The notes under the pieces: model-generated
Told to the model about the DNA's origin: nothing
The model's input: the letters and a program-made list of their open reading frames with translations, nothing else
The model's database searches: none
Source of the DNA: DASYXW01 sp035934405
GTDB lineage: Bacteria; Acidobacteriota; Terriglobia; UBA7540
Direction: 5' to 3'
Assembly (NCBI GenBank): GCA_035934405.1
Contig: DASYXW010000091.1
Span: 1 to 57,124 of the forward strand
DNA: 57,124 nt
Part shown: piece by piece, positions 32,678 through 39,816 of the stretch
Layout of the letters: every line of letters begins with the position of its first letter
How positions within the stretch are numbered: the first letter of the stretch is position 1
Position numbers and translations under genes: made by a program

Positions 32678-34199
32678 GGAATACGCTCCCTGTACGTGGA
32701 TCGAAAGTTACCTTGCGCCGCGGGCCAAATGCCTCGCCGCGCCAACGTGTTGGATCACCGCGTTCCTCTGCTTCGCGCCGGGGATCATGCGGGGAGGGAG
32801 TTATCGCCGGCGCTTTCCCCCACATTTCTTCGCCGGGTTTGCCGTCCGAGTTGATGCGCCCTTCCCCGCCGCCGAGCAGCAGGTACTGAAGCGCATCCGC
32901 CACATCGGCGTACGGTGAAACCTTCTCGGGCACCTCCGTGAAGCGCTCCTCACCGGCAAGCTTCAACTTCCGGTAGTGGTACTTCGCAATGCACGCTTCG
33001 CGGAGATTCTTGCAATCCGGGTGGATCAGCACGGCAGGCGCGCCGTTGACGTTCCGGCGCATCGTGCCGTCGACGGCCTCGATGCGGGTCGCGACATCGT
33101 TCGTGCGCGCGTTCATCACGGACACACCGGGGAACTCGCGCTGGATGATCATGCGCATGTCGAGGTCATCCGCGCCCTTCGCGCGCCCAGCCGGATCACA
33201 GGTGATGCGCTGAATCCTGTACTGCGGGATCTTCTCGGCCAGGAAGCGCCGCAACGCGGCCGCGTGCGCCTTCATGCCGATGCCCTGGCCGCAGAACTCG
33301 TAGCGCACGCGCCATTGTCCATCGCGCGTCTTCTGGGATACGACCGCCGCGGGGTTGCGCCCCGTGTTGTCGTAACCGATGAGAATCGGGACAACGCCGC
33401 CATCCGCGGCCAACTCGAACTGCTGGCAGTGGAAGTTGTCGTCGTACGACACATACACCGGGCGCCCGTCGCGCGACACGCCATACTTGCAGTGGATCAG
33501 CGTGTCAACTTCGTGCGCCGGCAACGTGCTCAGCGCTTTGACGTAGTACTCGCGACCGCCCGGCAGGTTCGCGAGGTTCTCCGCCGCGGGGTCCATACCA
33601 CCCGGCTGGCGGAAGAACGCCCACCCTTCGGGCTTCGACACGACGAAGCGTGAGTGGTATTCGCTGGTCGAACTCCACGGATTAGTGTCCGCGATCCAGC
33701 CCCACCACTTGCAGCCGCCCATCGCTCTGTTCGGATACCGGCCGGCTCGAGTCGCAGCCTGCGCGACGACGAGCGGATCAAGGAGCCGCAGCTCGTTGAA
33801 CCAGAAGCCCGTCACCTCGAGACCCATCAGGTCGGCGACCGCGTCTTCGTCATCGAGCGCCGCGAACACGAACTCGGCGTGGACGCGTGTCTTGTCAGGC
33901 AGCGCGAAGTTCCAGACGTGCATCTTTTTCGTGGAGACCCACTGATGCGAGCCCTTGCGGAACTTCGGAAACATCTGGAACCACGACTCCATCGTGTTCC
34001 GTTGCAGCTGCGGATGCGTGTTGCGCACGATGCCCCAGCGCGAGTAGCGTACGCCGTCGGGTGCCGGCGGCTGCTCGAACGCATGCCGCTGAAGTCGAAG
34101 CTCGCTCGCGACAGTCTTGCCGGAGCCGATCGGCCCCATGATGCAAGCTACGTCCGAGTTGTCGAGATAGTACTTCCCGGCGGTCGGCGCGAGCTTCAT
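32664..34199 (-). CDS. Terminase large subunit
   Basis: This 511-residue ATPase-nuclease has Walker A G-P-I-G-S-G-K-T at 22-29, a Walker B/catalytic Glu in G-F-W-F-N-E at 131-136, and nuclease-domain acidic residues (I-G-Y-D-N-T-G near 273). It follows the small subunit by a 4-base overlap. It packages DNA into the procapsid. The strategy (headful or cohesive ends) cannot be told from the motif set alone. Confidence 0.92.
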   Translation of the reverse strand: MKLAPTAGKYYLDNSDVACIMGPIGSGKTVASELRLQRHAFEQPPAPDGVRYSRWGIVRNTHPQLQRNTMESWFQMFPKFRKGSHQWVSTKKMHVWNFALPDKTRVHAEFVFAALDDEDAVADLMGLEVTGFWFNELRLLDPLVVAQAATRAGRYPNRAMGGCKWWGWIADTNPWSSTSEYHSRFVVSKPEGWAFFRQPGGMDPAAENLANLPGGREYYVKALSTLPAHEVDTLIHCKYGVSRDGRPVYVSYDDNFHCQQFELAADGGVVPILIGYDNTGRNPAAVVSQKTRDGQWRVRYEFCGQGIGMKAHAAALRRFLAEKIPQYRIQRITCDPAGRAKGADDLDMRMIIQREFPGVSVMNARTNDVATRIEAVDGTMRRNVNGAPAVLIHPDCKNLREACIAKYHYRKLKLAGEERFTEVPEKVSPYADVADALQYLLLGGGEGRINSDGKPGEEMWGKAPAITPSPHDPRREAEERGDPTRWRGEAFGPRRKVTFDPRTGSVFRDDW

Positions 34200-34786
34200 T
34201 CCGGCACAACCGGGTCGACTTCGACCACTTCGGTCGCGTCTATCACGTTCACCGCTGGCTTCTCGACTTCAACTTGCACGGGCGAGTACACGCCCACGTT
34301 CACGTTGACTTCGTCCTTGGACTTGAGGAGGCCCGCGGCCTGCATCAACGTCTCGTTCGCCCGAGCGGCGGCGCCCGCCTCCACTTCCTCGAAGCCCGTC
34401 GGCACGCCCTGGTGCAAAATCGGCTTGGGCGTAAGGAGCGTCTCGACTATGTCGTCCTGCCGGGCAAGCAGCCGGTCACGATCAAGTGCGTCGGCTGCGG
34501 CGTTCGCGCGCCACACGCGCACCACCATCGCGAAGTCGGGGTTGCGGGAGTAGCTGGTCATCGGCTTCGTGTTCTGGCCGAGGCCGAGTTGTCTGCAGGC
34601 GGCCAGCGCGTTGTATCGACAATCGCGCCATGCCTGCAGGAAAATCTTCTGCTTCTCGGTCAGCCTCGCCCAACAACTCTCGACGAGCGCAAGACGGGAC
34701 TTGTAGTCATCGGGCAGCGTGACGGGCACGGGCAGATGGCCGCCCTCCCCTTCGCGCTCCCCGATGTCCAGCCAGTCATCACTCAC
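34196..34786 (-). CDS. Terminase small subunit
   Basis: This 196-residue protein has a helix-turn-helix-like segment L-T-E-K-Q-K-I-F-L-Q-A-W and Y-N-A-L-A-A-C-R-Q-L-G near residues 42-68, followed by a helical oligomerisation region and an acidic C-terminal tail. It lies just before the large subunit and is the DNA-recognition partner. The D-W-L-D start resembles that of the upstream protein. Confidence 0.8.
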   Translation of the reverse strand: MSDDWLDIGEREGEGGHLPVPVTLPDDYKSRLALVESCWARLTEKQKIFLQAWRDCRYNALAACRQLGLGQNTKPMTSYSRNPDFAMVVRVWRANAAADALDRDRLLARQDDIVETLLTPKPILHQGVPTGFEEVEAGAAARANETLMQAAGLLKSKDEVNVNVGVYSPVQVEVEKPAVNVIDATEVVEVDPVVPE

Positions 34787-35481
34787 TTGCGCCCCTCGAA
34801 CCCGACTTTCTGAAGCGCGCTGTTGTTCAGCAGCACAACGCCCGCGCGCCCCTGAATGCCGCGCGCCCGGCGGATCTCGAGGAAGCCCTCGTTGATCTCC
34901 TTCTCGGTGGGCGCATCCTTACCGCCCATCTGCTGAATCGCGATCCCGACCTGGTTGATCGTGTCTTCCCAGACAGTCTTCGCGAACAGCGGATCGCGCC
35001 CGCTCTTGAGCGCAGTTGCCATCGCGCCGAGGACATCGTGGTAGTCGGCCCACGCGCGGTGAATCGCGCACGTCGCGGCCTTCCTGATGTCCTTCCAGTA
35101 GTCCTGCCCGATGACGTACTCCTTGGCTTCGTGCCGATACGGGTTGCCGGGAAGCAGCTCGTAGATCTGCACCTCGTCGTACGTACCGAGGTGCTTGTAG
35201 TACCCCTTCTCGATGAACATCTGGAACCGTTCCTTGGTTCTCGGGTTCGTCTCTTTGTCGAACGCGCGGTTGTATGGACGATAGGCGAGATACTGCCCGT
35301 CGCACGCCATAACACGATCCGTGCCGCGCATGCACGCATCGATGAGGTGCCGAAACGCCGCAGTCGCCTTGCCGGCGTTCGGGTCCTCGATTTCCAGCCA
35401 TCCGTCATCAGCCGGAGGCGCCGCAGGCGCCGACGGCAATTTTTGCGGGGCGGCTGGCTCTAAGTCGAGCCAGTCACTCAT
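34783..35481 (-). CDS. Unknown protein upstream of terminase
   Basis: This 232-residue protein has a start S-D-W-L-D-L-E-P like the D-W-L-D-I of the terminase small subunit next door. The middle is globular, with Tyr/Trp-rich segments (Y-K-H-L-G-T-Y-D, D-Y-W-K-D-I) and a C-terminal helix. No catalytic motif is recognised. It overlaps the terminase start by 4 bases, so it may be a packaging accessory. Confidence 0.6.
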   Translation of the reverse strand: MSDWLDLEPAAPQKLPSAPAAPPADDGWLEIEDPNAGKATAAFRHLIDACMRGTDRVMACDGQYLAYRPYNRAFDKETNPRTKERFQMFIEKGYYKHLGTYDEVQIYELLPGNPYRHEAKEYVIGQDYWKDIRKAATCAIHRAWADYHDVLGAMATALKSGRDPLFAKTVWEDTINQVGIAIQQMGGKDAPTEKEINEGFLEIRRARGIQGRAGVVLLNNSALQKVGFEGRK

Positions 35482-35484
35482 GCG

Positions 35485-35922
35485 TCAGCCGAAGAAGTGA
35501 CCGAGCACAACACCGAGCGCGATCACCGCCGCAAGGACCACGGCGACCCGGCCGGGGTTCGCTTCGACGTACGTGAACGTCGACTTGATCTTGGCGACCT
35601 CGGCCTTGAAGGCGTTGACCATCTGCGTCTCGCGCGCCTGCGCGGCGGTGATGAAGTCGTCCTTCTCCTGCTTCAGCTTCTCGACCTCGGCCTCATACTG
35701 CGTGCCGAGGTCGGCCACGGCGAGCGTGAAGTGCGAACTCATCGCCTGGATCTCGTCGCGGATCGCATTGCGGATCGTCTCGACGTGCTCGTCGGCCGCG
35801 CCGATCGCAAGCGCGATGTTGTGCGCCGCGACCGTGCCGATGTCCATCAGCTGCCCGCTGGCGGCGCTCGGCGCCTTCCCGCTCGCGGCCGCCTGCGCGT
35901 CCGCTTTCTCTGTGAAGCTCAT
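35485..35922 (-). CDS. Tail-anchored coiled-coil protein (copy 1)
   Basis: This 145-residue protein's start ATG 35922 has AGGAGA upstream. An Ala/Ser-rich start leads into a long helical coiled coil (about 45-115), and the C-terminus is a single TM helix ending L-G-H-F-F-G. The same plan and a similar ending are seen at 36883-37221, suggesting a paralogous pair. A role at the inner membrane (lysis, superinfection or membrane organisation) is likely. Confidence 0.6.
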   Translation of the reverse strand: MSFTEKADAQAAASGKAPSAASGQLMDIGTVAAHNIALAIGAADEHVETIRNAIRDEIQAMSSHFTLAVADLGTQYEAEVEKLKQEKDDFITAAQARETQMVNAFKAEVAKIKSTFTYVEANPGRVAVVLAAVIALGVVLGHFFG

Positions 35923-35941
35923 ACGTTTCTCCTGTGAAAAG

Positions 35942-36139
35942 TCAGGCCGTCTTCCAACACGCGTTCCAGGGCAGCCCGCACGACACATCCGCGTCGGGGC
36001 GCCCGATCATGCCGGAGTCGCCCGGCTCCGCCTGCGAGAGATGAATCTCGATCGGCCGGTGGAGCGAGCGGTCGAAGCAGAAACCCGCGGCGAACGCCAG
36101 AGCGACGATCAGCGCGAGCAGCAGGTACTGACGCCTCAC
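35942..36139 (-). CDS. Small exported or membrane protein
   Basis: This 65-residue protein has a basic start R-R-Q, then a hydrophobic segment (residues 5-22) ending G-F-C-F; the Cys is not in a canonical lipobox. The rest is charged and has two more Cys. It overlaps the Rz gene start region by 4 bases and so belongs to the lysis cluster. Confidence 0.55.
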   Translation of the reverse strand: MRRQYLLLALIVALAFAAGFCFDRSLHRPIEIHLSQAEPGDSGMIGRPDADVSCGLPWNACWKTA

Positions 36140-36645
36140 GGCAAACCGTTCAACGAGTCTCGGTCGCGCTGGCAGGACTGCAGCTCGGCGGAGAGGTCGA
36201 CGACGCTCCGGGCAAGCCGGTTACCATCCTGCAGTGCTCGGCCAGCGAGTTCGCCGCAGCTGACAAGGCCGCATTCTCCCCCGCCCGCTGCTCCGGGCTC
36301 ACCGGAGGAACGTGGTACGTCGGGATGGCTCGCGCGATAGGCGTCGAAGTCGCGCACGCGCTGATCAAGAGCGTCGCTAAGAGCATTGGCAGCAGCAATC
36401 GCCGCATCGGTTTTCCCCTCGTTCGCCTTAACGTCGGCGGTGTGCCGGTCGGTCTGGGTCTGGATGTCCTTCTTCGCCTGGTCAAGCAGCTTGGTGCTTG
36501 ACTCCTGAAGCTTCGCCAGCTCCTCCCGTGCGCCGCGGTGCTCAAGGTAGAGCGCGGCGCCCGCAATCAGCAGGAAGGCCAGCACGGCCTCGATCAGCCA
36601 CGCAGGCACCTTGATGCCGAACAGGCCCTCGATGAGCGCGATCAC
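36136..36645 (-). CDS. Rz: Rz-like inner-membrane spanin
   Basis: This 169-residue protein has an N-terminal TM (residues 14-33) followed by a long periplasmic coiled coil (K-L-Q-E-S-S-T-K-L-L and on) and a C-terminal Cys-containing region. The Rz1 lipoprotein is nested in a second frame (36150-36407), the classic Rz/Rz1 arrangement. The pair disrupts the outer membrane. ATGA overlap with the 36642 gene. Confidence 0.85.
   Translation of the reverse strand: MIALIEGLFGIKVPAWLIEAVLAFLLIAGAALYLEHRGAREELAKLQESSTKLLDQAKKDIQTQTDRHTADVKANEGKTDAAIAAANALSDALDQRVRDFDAYRASHPDVPRSSGEPGAAGGGECGLVSCGELAGRALQDGNRLARSVVDLSAELQSCQRDRDSLNGLP
36150..36407 (-). CDS. Rz1: Rz1-like outer-membrane spanin lipoprotein, embedded in Rz
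   Basis: This 85-residue protein starts at ATG 36407 with SD GAGGGG. Signal L-L-L-P-M-L-L-A-T is followed by the lipobox L-I-S-A-C at residues 14-18 (C18), then a Pro-rich mature part. The gene is entirely inside Rz in another frame. The topology is typical of outer-membrane spanin subunits. Confidence 0.85.
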   Translation of the reverse strand: MRRLLLPMLLATLLISACATSTPIARAIPTYHVPPVSPEQRAGENAALSAAANSLAEHCRMVTGLPGASSTSPPSCSPASATETR

Positions 36646-36872
36646 GAGGCCGGCGCCTCGGTGTCAAGCTTCAAGCGCGCAGCCCCCGCGCCGCCCGCGA
36701 CGATCACGGTGAACCCGGTGGCCCACTCGGTGTAGCTCACCGCCTGGCCTTTCGCGATGGCCCACGCCGTGAGCCCGAGATACCCCACTACCCCGATGGC
36801 GGTGAGGATGCGCACGAAGCACGGTGTGCTCCCGTCACGCTCCGTCCAGAGCCCCTGCCACTGAAGGCCCAC
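36642..36872 (-). CDS. Holin candidate (two TM segments)
   Basis: This 76-residue protein has two hydrophobic segments at about 22-42 and 51-68 and a short charged C-terminus (R-L-K-L-D). Both size and layout suit a class II holin and it directly precedes the spanin genes. An alternative is a small antiholin. The endolysin lies 29 kb away at 6.8 kb. Confidence 0.62.
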   Translation of the reverse strand: MGLQWQGLWTERDGSTPCFVRILTAIGVVGYLGLTAWAIAKGQAVSYTEWATGFTVIVAGGAGAARLKLDTEAPAS

Positions 36873-36882
36873 GGATCGGCGC

Positions 36883-37221
36883 TCAGAACGCCTTCAGCAC
36901 GAAGTGGCCGACGAGCGCCGCAGCAACCGCGGCCACAGCCAGGGCGATCGCGGCGTTCCGTGCCGTGCTCGAGTCGGAAGACACCGGCGGCGCAACCTTC
37001 GGGGCCACCTTCGGAGTCTCGACGGGCTTCACGACCTCGGCCGGCTTCACCGGGGCCTTGTCGTTCGGGTCCTTAACCTCGACCGCCTTCTCGGGGGCCG
37101 CATCCTTGACCGCGGCGGCCGCGCTCTTGATCTCGGCCTTCGTGTCCTCGACCGCCTTGTCGAGATCCTTCTGCGCGGCGTCGCGCTTGGCCTTCGCGTC
37201 TTTGACTGCCTGGTCGGTCAT
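36883..37221 (-). CDS. Tail-anchored coiled-coil protein (copy 2), first gene of the leftward unit
   Basis: This 112-residue protein starts at ATG 37221 with AAGGGA upstream. A Lys/Ala/Asp-rich coiled coil (residues 5-50) is followed by a Pro/Val/Lys-rich linker and one C-terminal TM ending V-G-H-F-V-L. The layout and end resemble 35485-35922. As first late gene it is probably expressed early in that unit. Confidence 0.6.
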   Translation of the reverse strand: MTDQAVKDAKAKRDAAQKDLDKAVEDTKAEIKSAAAAVKDAAPEKAVEVKDPNDKAPVKPAEVVKPVETPKVAPKVAPPVSSDSSTARNAAIALAVAAVAAALVGHFVLKAF

Positions 37222-37571
37222 GTCGTGGTCCCTTGGTGGTGAAAACGAAGGCGCACCCGACGCGCCGCCCGCGGAGCGGCGCACGGTCGGGAGAAGGCGG
37301 CCGGCGCGGCCCATGAGTGCAGGCAGTCGCGCGCCGGGCGCGCCGATTCGGAAAAGGATTGCGGGTGCCTGCTCGCTCGGGGATCAAACCGAACCGCCCA
37401 GCTGTTACCCTGCCCGCACAGGGACTCGCCACAGGCGAGCGGCACCGTCGAAGCAATGCCGGGGGTTGATGCCGTGGAGGTCGAGCGGCGTGTGATGGCC
37501 TTTGCAAACTCGACGCACGGCGGTTATGGCTTGCCCTTGGCTCGATTCAACGAGGGGCAGAGGCTGCCGAA

Positions 37572-37589
37572 AGAGAAAAACGGTTCTCT
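37572..37589. repeat. Inverted repeat AGAGAA/TTCTCT
   Basis: Perfect 6-bp arms AGAGAA (37572-37577) and TTCTCT (37584-37589) with 6 bases between. It lies at about +4 to +20 of the leftward promoter candidate and may be an operator. Confidence 0.35.
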
Positions 37590-37598
37590 AGGCTCCCC

Positions 37599-37628
37599 AT
37601 TATGGCGATCTTTCGGTAAATCGCGCAA
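37599..37628 (-). promoter_or_regulatory. Leftward promoter candidate
   Basis: On the minus strand: -35 TTGCGC (37623-37628), 18-base spacer, -10 CATAAT (37599-37604), start near 37592. It faces the late unit, whose first gene begins at 37221. TTGCGC is also the -35 of two rightward promoter candidates (40895, 41722), so it may be a shared phage promoter class. Confidence 0.45.
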
Positions 37629-37632
37629 ACGT

Positions 37633-37660
37633 GTGACGTTTAACGTATTGATTTTATAAA
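37633..37660 (+). promoter_or_regulatory. Weak rightward promoter candidate
   Basis: GTGACG (37633-37638), 16-base spacer, TATAAA (37655-37660) in the most AT-rich stretch of the region. It overlaps the leftward promoter candidate closely, so the two may compete. It would transcribe the repeat array before the first early gene. Confidence 0.3.
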
Positions 37661-37827
37661 AATTTTTGGCCCAAACTCTACGCGTCACTTAGGGCGCGCG
37701 GCGCGATTCGATTTCGGGGGGTCGTTTTTGCGGGCTCGCAAGATCGGGAACGTCCGGCGGGATCTCCCTGGAGCCTATCGCGGAGGGTCGCATGGTCGCC
37801 AGCTCGCGCTCGAGCGGTCTGGCGATG

Positions 37828-37865
37828 CCATTGCAAACACATACGCCCGTTTGTACGTGCAATGG
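37828..37865. repeat. Inverted repeat CCATTGCA/TGCAATGG
   Basis: Perfect 8-bp arms at 37828-37835 and 37858-37865 separated by 22 bases. It lies just left of the TGGAGCA array. Function unknown; it may be a binding site for a dimeric protein. Confidence 0.4.
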
Positions 37866-37961
37866 GCGCGCCGGCGAGCCCGCGCGGCATTTAACAGTGC
37901 GCGCGGGAAAATCGCGCCGCCTATCTGCGCGCGTAATTAACCTCTTTCCTGGCCGTGATCC

Positions 37962-38243
37962 TGCTCCGTTGCTCCACGCTCCTGCTCCATATAGAGAGAT
38001 GGAGCAGTTGGAGCAGTGTTCGCAGCGTGCAATTGCTCCATTTGGAGCAGCTTGGAGCAGTTTGGAGCACACGAACTATAATTCATAACACGTTGATACT
38101 GCACACGTTTGCACGGTCTCACGCTCGCGCCGTGAAAATGGAGCAGTTTGGAGCACGTAGCGCGTCGCTACCCCCATTAATTCATATCGAGCTAAATCAA
38201 TCAGTTAACGTGCTCCAACTGAGAATGATTCTCGCTTGGAGCA
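37962..38243. repeat. TGGAGCA/TGCTCCA heptamer array (iteron-like)
   Basis: Twelve exact copies in 274 bp. TGGAGCA starts at 38000, 38009, 38043, 38053, 38063, 38139, 38149 and 38237; the reverse form TGCTCCA starts at 37970, 37983, 38034 and 38211; a near copy TGCTCCG is at 37962. Direct copies are spaced 9-10 bases, about one helix turn (38043, 38053, 38063). Inverted pairs form small dyads (37983-38006, 38034-38049). This looks like the binding array of a replication-initiator or a master regulator at the divergent origin/promoter region. Confidence 0.75.
38211..38243. repeat. 33-bp near-perfect dyad
   Basis: Centred on G38227: outer arms TGCTCCAA (38211-38218) and TTGGAGCA (38236-38243), inner arms GAGAAT (38221-38226) and ATTCTC (38228-38233). 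Only the two bases between arms on each side are unpaired (14 of 16 pairs match). It contains one inverted pair of the array heptamer. A strong operator or replication-origin hairpin is likely. Confidence 0.7.
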
Positions 38244-38355
38244 CTGCCTAGGCAACTATCGCTAATTCGCGCCGTGCGCGGCATTTATTTGCGCGTGTTC
38301 GGTCGTGCCTTCCCGCCTAGCTCGCACCTCATTACGTCGCATCGAGCCGGCCGGC

Positions 38356-38374
38356 ATAGTGCCACCGGCACTAT
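38356..38374. repeat. Palindrome ATAGTGCC-N3-GGCACTAT, copy 1
   Basis: Perfect 8-bp arms with the 3-base loop ACC. It is followed after 5 bases by TTTTTCTCTTT, so it could also act as a small terminator. It lies 23 bases before the -35 of the main early promoter. Three further copies of the motif occur at 41280, 52799 and 53426. Confidence 0.65.
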
Positions 38375-38397
38375 CGCGCTTTTTCTCTTTCTGCCTA

Positions 38398-38426
38398 TTG
38401 CAGACACAAACGGGTAGGCGTATAAG
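38398..38426 (+). promoter_or_regulatory. Main rightward early promoter candidate
   Basis: -35 TTGCAG (38398-38403), 17-base spacer, -10 TATAAG (38421-38426): a good sigma70-type promoter with start near 38433. It is the natural promoter of the first early gene at 38475 and lies downstream of the palindrome at 38356. A CGCGCC/GGCGCG hairpin (38442-38458) follows in the leader. Confidence 0.6.
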
Positions 38427-38441
38427 TGCAGATAGTGAAAA

Positions 38442-38458
38442 CGCGCCATCGTGGCGCG
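38442..38458 (+). promoter_or_regulatory. Leader hairpin before first early gene
   Basis: Arms CGCGCC (38442-38447) and GGCGCG (38453-38458) with a 5-base loop, directly before the SD. It could stabilise the 5' end of the mRNA or control the first ribosome site. Confidence 0.4.
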
Positions 38459-38460
38459 GC

Positions 38461-38474
38461 AGGAGTAAAGAGCC
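38461..38474 (+). promoter_or_regulatory. Repeated SD leader AGGAGTAAAGAGCC (copy 1 of 4)
   Basis: The same 14-base ribosome-binding leader stands before four early starts: 38461-38474, 38785-38798, 39599-39612 and 39803-39816. Between them the genes differ completely. The repeat suggests recent duplication and divergence of small early cassettes or selection for one leader. Confidence 0.7.
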
Positions 38475-38792
38475 ATGTCATTCATGCAAATGCTTATTTA
38501 CGAGAAAGGCGCCCTTTATGCTGCCGATTGCGGCAAATGCGGCGCAACGCATTACGCGCACGAGTGGACTACCGATGCATTCAATGACGAGCGCGACGCG
38601 ATGCAGGCCGGGACTCTGCGCTGCAATGAATGCGGGGGGTCGATCGACGCCAGCACGTTTATTACCTGCAAGCGATCTTATGCGGGCCGCTATAGCGCGC
38701 CTGGCTATATGGATTGCACCGACTGGCACTACGACGCCAATTTGCGACGGCTCAAAAAAGAGCTGCGCGACATGTATGGCGACGAGGAGTAA
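38475..38792 (+). CDS. Cys-rich early protein, zinc-ribbon-like
   Basis: This 105-residue protein has C19-x2-C22 and C50-x2-C53, probably zinc-binding, plus a charged C-terminus. SD leader copy 1. First gene of the rightward unit and likely expressed at once after entry. Function unknown; host takeover proteins are often of this size. Confidence 0.65.
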   Translation: MSFMQMLIYEKGALYAADCGKCGATHYAHEWTTDAFNDERDAMQAGTLRCNECGGSIDASTFITCKRSYAGRYSAPGYMDCTDWHYDANLRRLKKELRDMYGDEE

Positions 38793-38798
38793 AGAGCC
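38785..38798 (+). promoter_or_regulatory. SD leader AGGAGTAAAGAGCC, copy 2
   Basis: Before ATG 38799; starts inside the last codons of the previous gene. Confidence 0.6.
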
Positions 38799-38912
38799 AT
38801 GAACCTCACACGTTTCGACTGTTTCCTGGGTGCGCTCGCCATCGTGGGCGCCCTGTCGTACCTGGTAGCGTGCGCCCGGTTGGTGATGCTGCTTGCGGAG
38901 GTGCTGTCATGA
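38799..38912 (+). CDS. Tiny single-TM early protein
   Basis: This 37-residue protein has one hydrophobic helix (residues 8-34), short basic/acid ends and Cys at 8 and 25. The SD leader copy 2 and the ATGA overlap with the next gene make it real despite its size. Probably an inner-membrane effector. Confidence 0.6.
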   Translation: MNLTRFDCFLGALAIVGALSYLVACARLVMLLAEVLS

Positions 38913-39277
38913 GCGCCCGCTACAAGGCCGCACTTACGCTGCGGAACAACGCGCCGGCCGTCTATGGTGTGTACGACACTGCCGACAAATCGCAAGGCTT
39001 CAACGGAAAGCTCTTGCGCGAGTACACCCGGCAAGATGATGCGGAATGCGTTGCCGAATGTCTTGAGGACGTGTCTCGCCCCGGTAAGTTCCAAGGTTGC
39101 GCGCCTTACGTGCCGATGTACTGGGCGGCATGGCTGAACGGATTCGCGGATCGCGACGACGGGCGCGTTATCGGGTTCGATGTGACGCCCGAGGACAAGG
39201 TGCGATTCCCCGAACTGAAGAAACGCCGCACCGTAAAGCTTATCGAGACCGGCGACGGCTTTGTGTGTGAGGTGTAG
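38909..39277 (+). CDS. Unknown early protein, 122 aa
   Basis: This mixed alpha/beta protein has W-A-A-W, D-R-D-D-G-R-V-I-G-F-D and a basic C-terminal patch (K-K-R-R-T-V-K). Three Cys. Coupled to the tiny TM gene upstream. No family recognised. Possible DNA- or host-protein binding. Confidence 0.6.
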   Translation: MSARYKAALTLRNNAPAVYGVYDTADKSQGFNGKLLREYTRQDDAECVAECLEDVSRPGKFQGCAPYVPMYWAAWLNGFADRDDGRVIGFDVTPEDKVRFPELKKRRTVKLIETGDGFVCEV

Positions 39278-39279
39278 CC

Positions 39280-39477
39280 ATGATGCTCCTTAACGGGAAC
39301 ACGCAAGAGCGCACGCGCAGCTCCGAGGGGTTCACACTCCTTGATTGCGGTTGCGCGCACACAGACACGCACTGGCATCAGCTGTGCGACCTGCACGGTA
39401 TGGAGTGGCGAGCGGTGCATGAGGCCGCTTTGTTAGAGCATGCGGCGCGGATCGCTACTGCTTGGATAGAAGAATGA
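39280..39477 (+). CDS. Small Cys/His-containing early protein
   Basis: This 65-residue protein has C-G-C-A-H then H-W-H-Q-L-C, a potential zinc site, and a C-terminal helix. Overlaps the next gene start. Unknown function. Confidence 0.5.
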   Translation: MMLLNGNTQERTRSSEGFTLLDCGCAHTDTHWHQLCDLHGMEWRAVHEAALLEHAARIATAWIEE

Positions 39478-39599
39478 CGCGGCGCGACGTTCGAGTACTT
39501 GAGGGACTGGCGGAGCTTGCCGCCAGAGTGTTGTTATCCGCGCCTTTCCTGGCAGCTGTCGGCATTGCCGCGCTCGTCGGGATATGGCGCCTAGGATGA
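39474..39599 (+). CDS. Tiny membrane protein
   Basis: This 41-residue protein has a basic start R-R-D-V-R, then a long hydrophobic helix (residues 14-37) with P-F-L. ATGA overlap with the previous stop. Like 38799-38912 it is likely a small inner-membrane effector. Confidence 0.55.
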   Translation: MTRRDVRVLEGLAELAARVLLSAPFLAAVGIAALVGIWRLG

Positions 39600-39612
39600 G
39601 GAGTAAAGAGCC
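39599..39612 (+). promoter_or_regulatory. SD leader AGGAGTAAAGAGCC, copy 3
   Basis: Followed by A and ATG 39614; the extra base is the only change in spacing among the four copies. Confidence 0.6.
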
Positions 39613-39613
39613 A

Positions 39614-39775
39614 ATGGATACCAAATGGATCTTGATCGTAGGCGACCCCATAGACGGGTTCTTCTACTACGGTCCGTTCGATGACCAGCAGGCCGCCATC
39701 GACTATGTCGAAGCTAATCACGATGGCCCGGACTGGTGGACGGTCAAGCTTATGGGCGGCCCGACCGACTTGTGA
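39614..39775 (+). CDS. Small acidic early protein
   Basis: This 53-residue acidic protein has Tyr/Phe/Trp-rich surfaces (F-F-Y-Y-G-P-F, D-W-W-T-V). SD leader copy 3 fixes the start. It may mimic or bind a host protein; not recognised. Confidence 0.6.
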   Translation: MDTKWILIVGDPIDGFFYYGPFDDQQAAIDYVEANHDGPDWWTVKLMGGPTDL

Positions 39776-39802
39776 GACAATCCGCCCGCTAGGGCGACAA
39801 CT

Positions 39803-39816
39803 AGGAGTAAAGAGCC
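39803..39816 (+). promoter_or_regulatory. SD leader AGGAGTAAAGAGCC, copy 4
   Basis: Directly before ATG 39817. Confidence 0.6.

Larger units (their letters stand above)
37222..38474. other. Divergent control region / possible origin, no protein gene called
   Basis: This 1.25-kb gap between the two transcription units holds a leftward promoter candidate (37599-37628), a weak rightward one (37633-37660), a dense TGGAGCA array (37962-38243), a 33-bp dyad (38211-38243), an inverted repeat ATAGTGCC/GGCACTAT (38356-38374), a long-arm CCATTGCA/TGCAATGG pair (37828-37865) and a strong rightward promoter (38398-38426). Short open frames exist but show no SD or family signs. It is AT-richer than the genome around 37.6 kb. 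Confidence 0.75.

Noticed and set aside
37456..37659. 67-residue open frame on the plus strand in the control region
   Set aside because: It covers the divergent promoters, has no clear SD and shows no family signs.
37689..38072. Open frame on the minus strand through the heptamer array
   Set aside because: No SD, composition follows the repeats, and both strands are open through the repetitive DNA. It is a shadow of the array.
37962..38243. CRISPR array
   Set aside because: The repeated unit is only 7 bases and spacing is 9-10 bases with mixed orientation; it is an iteron/operator pattern.
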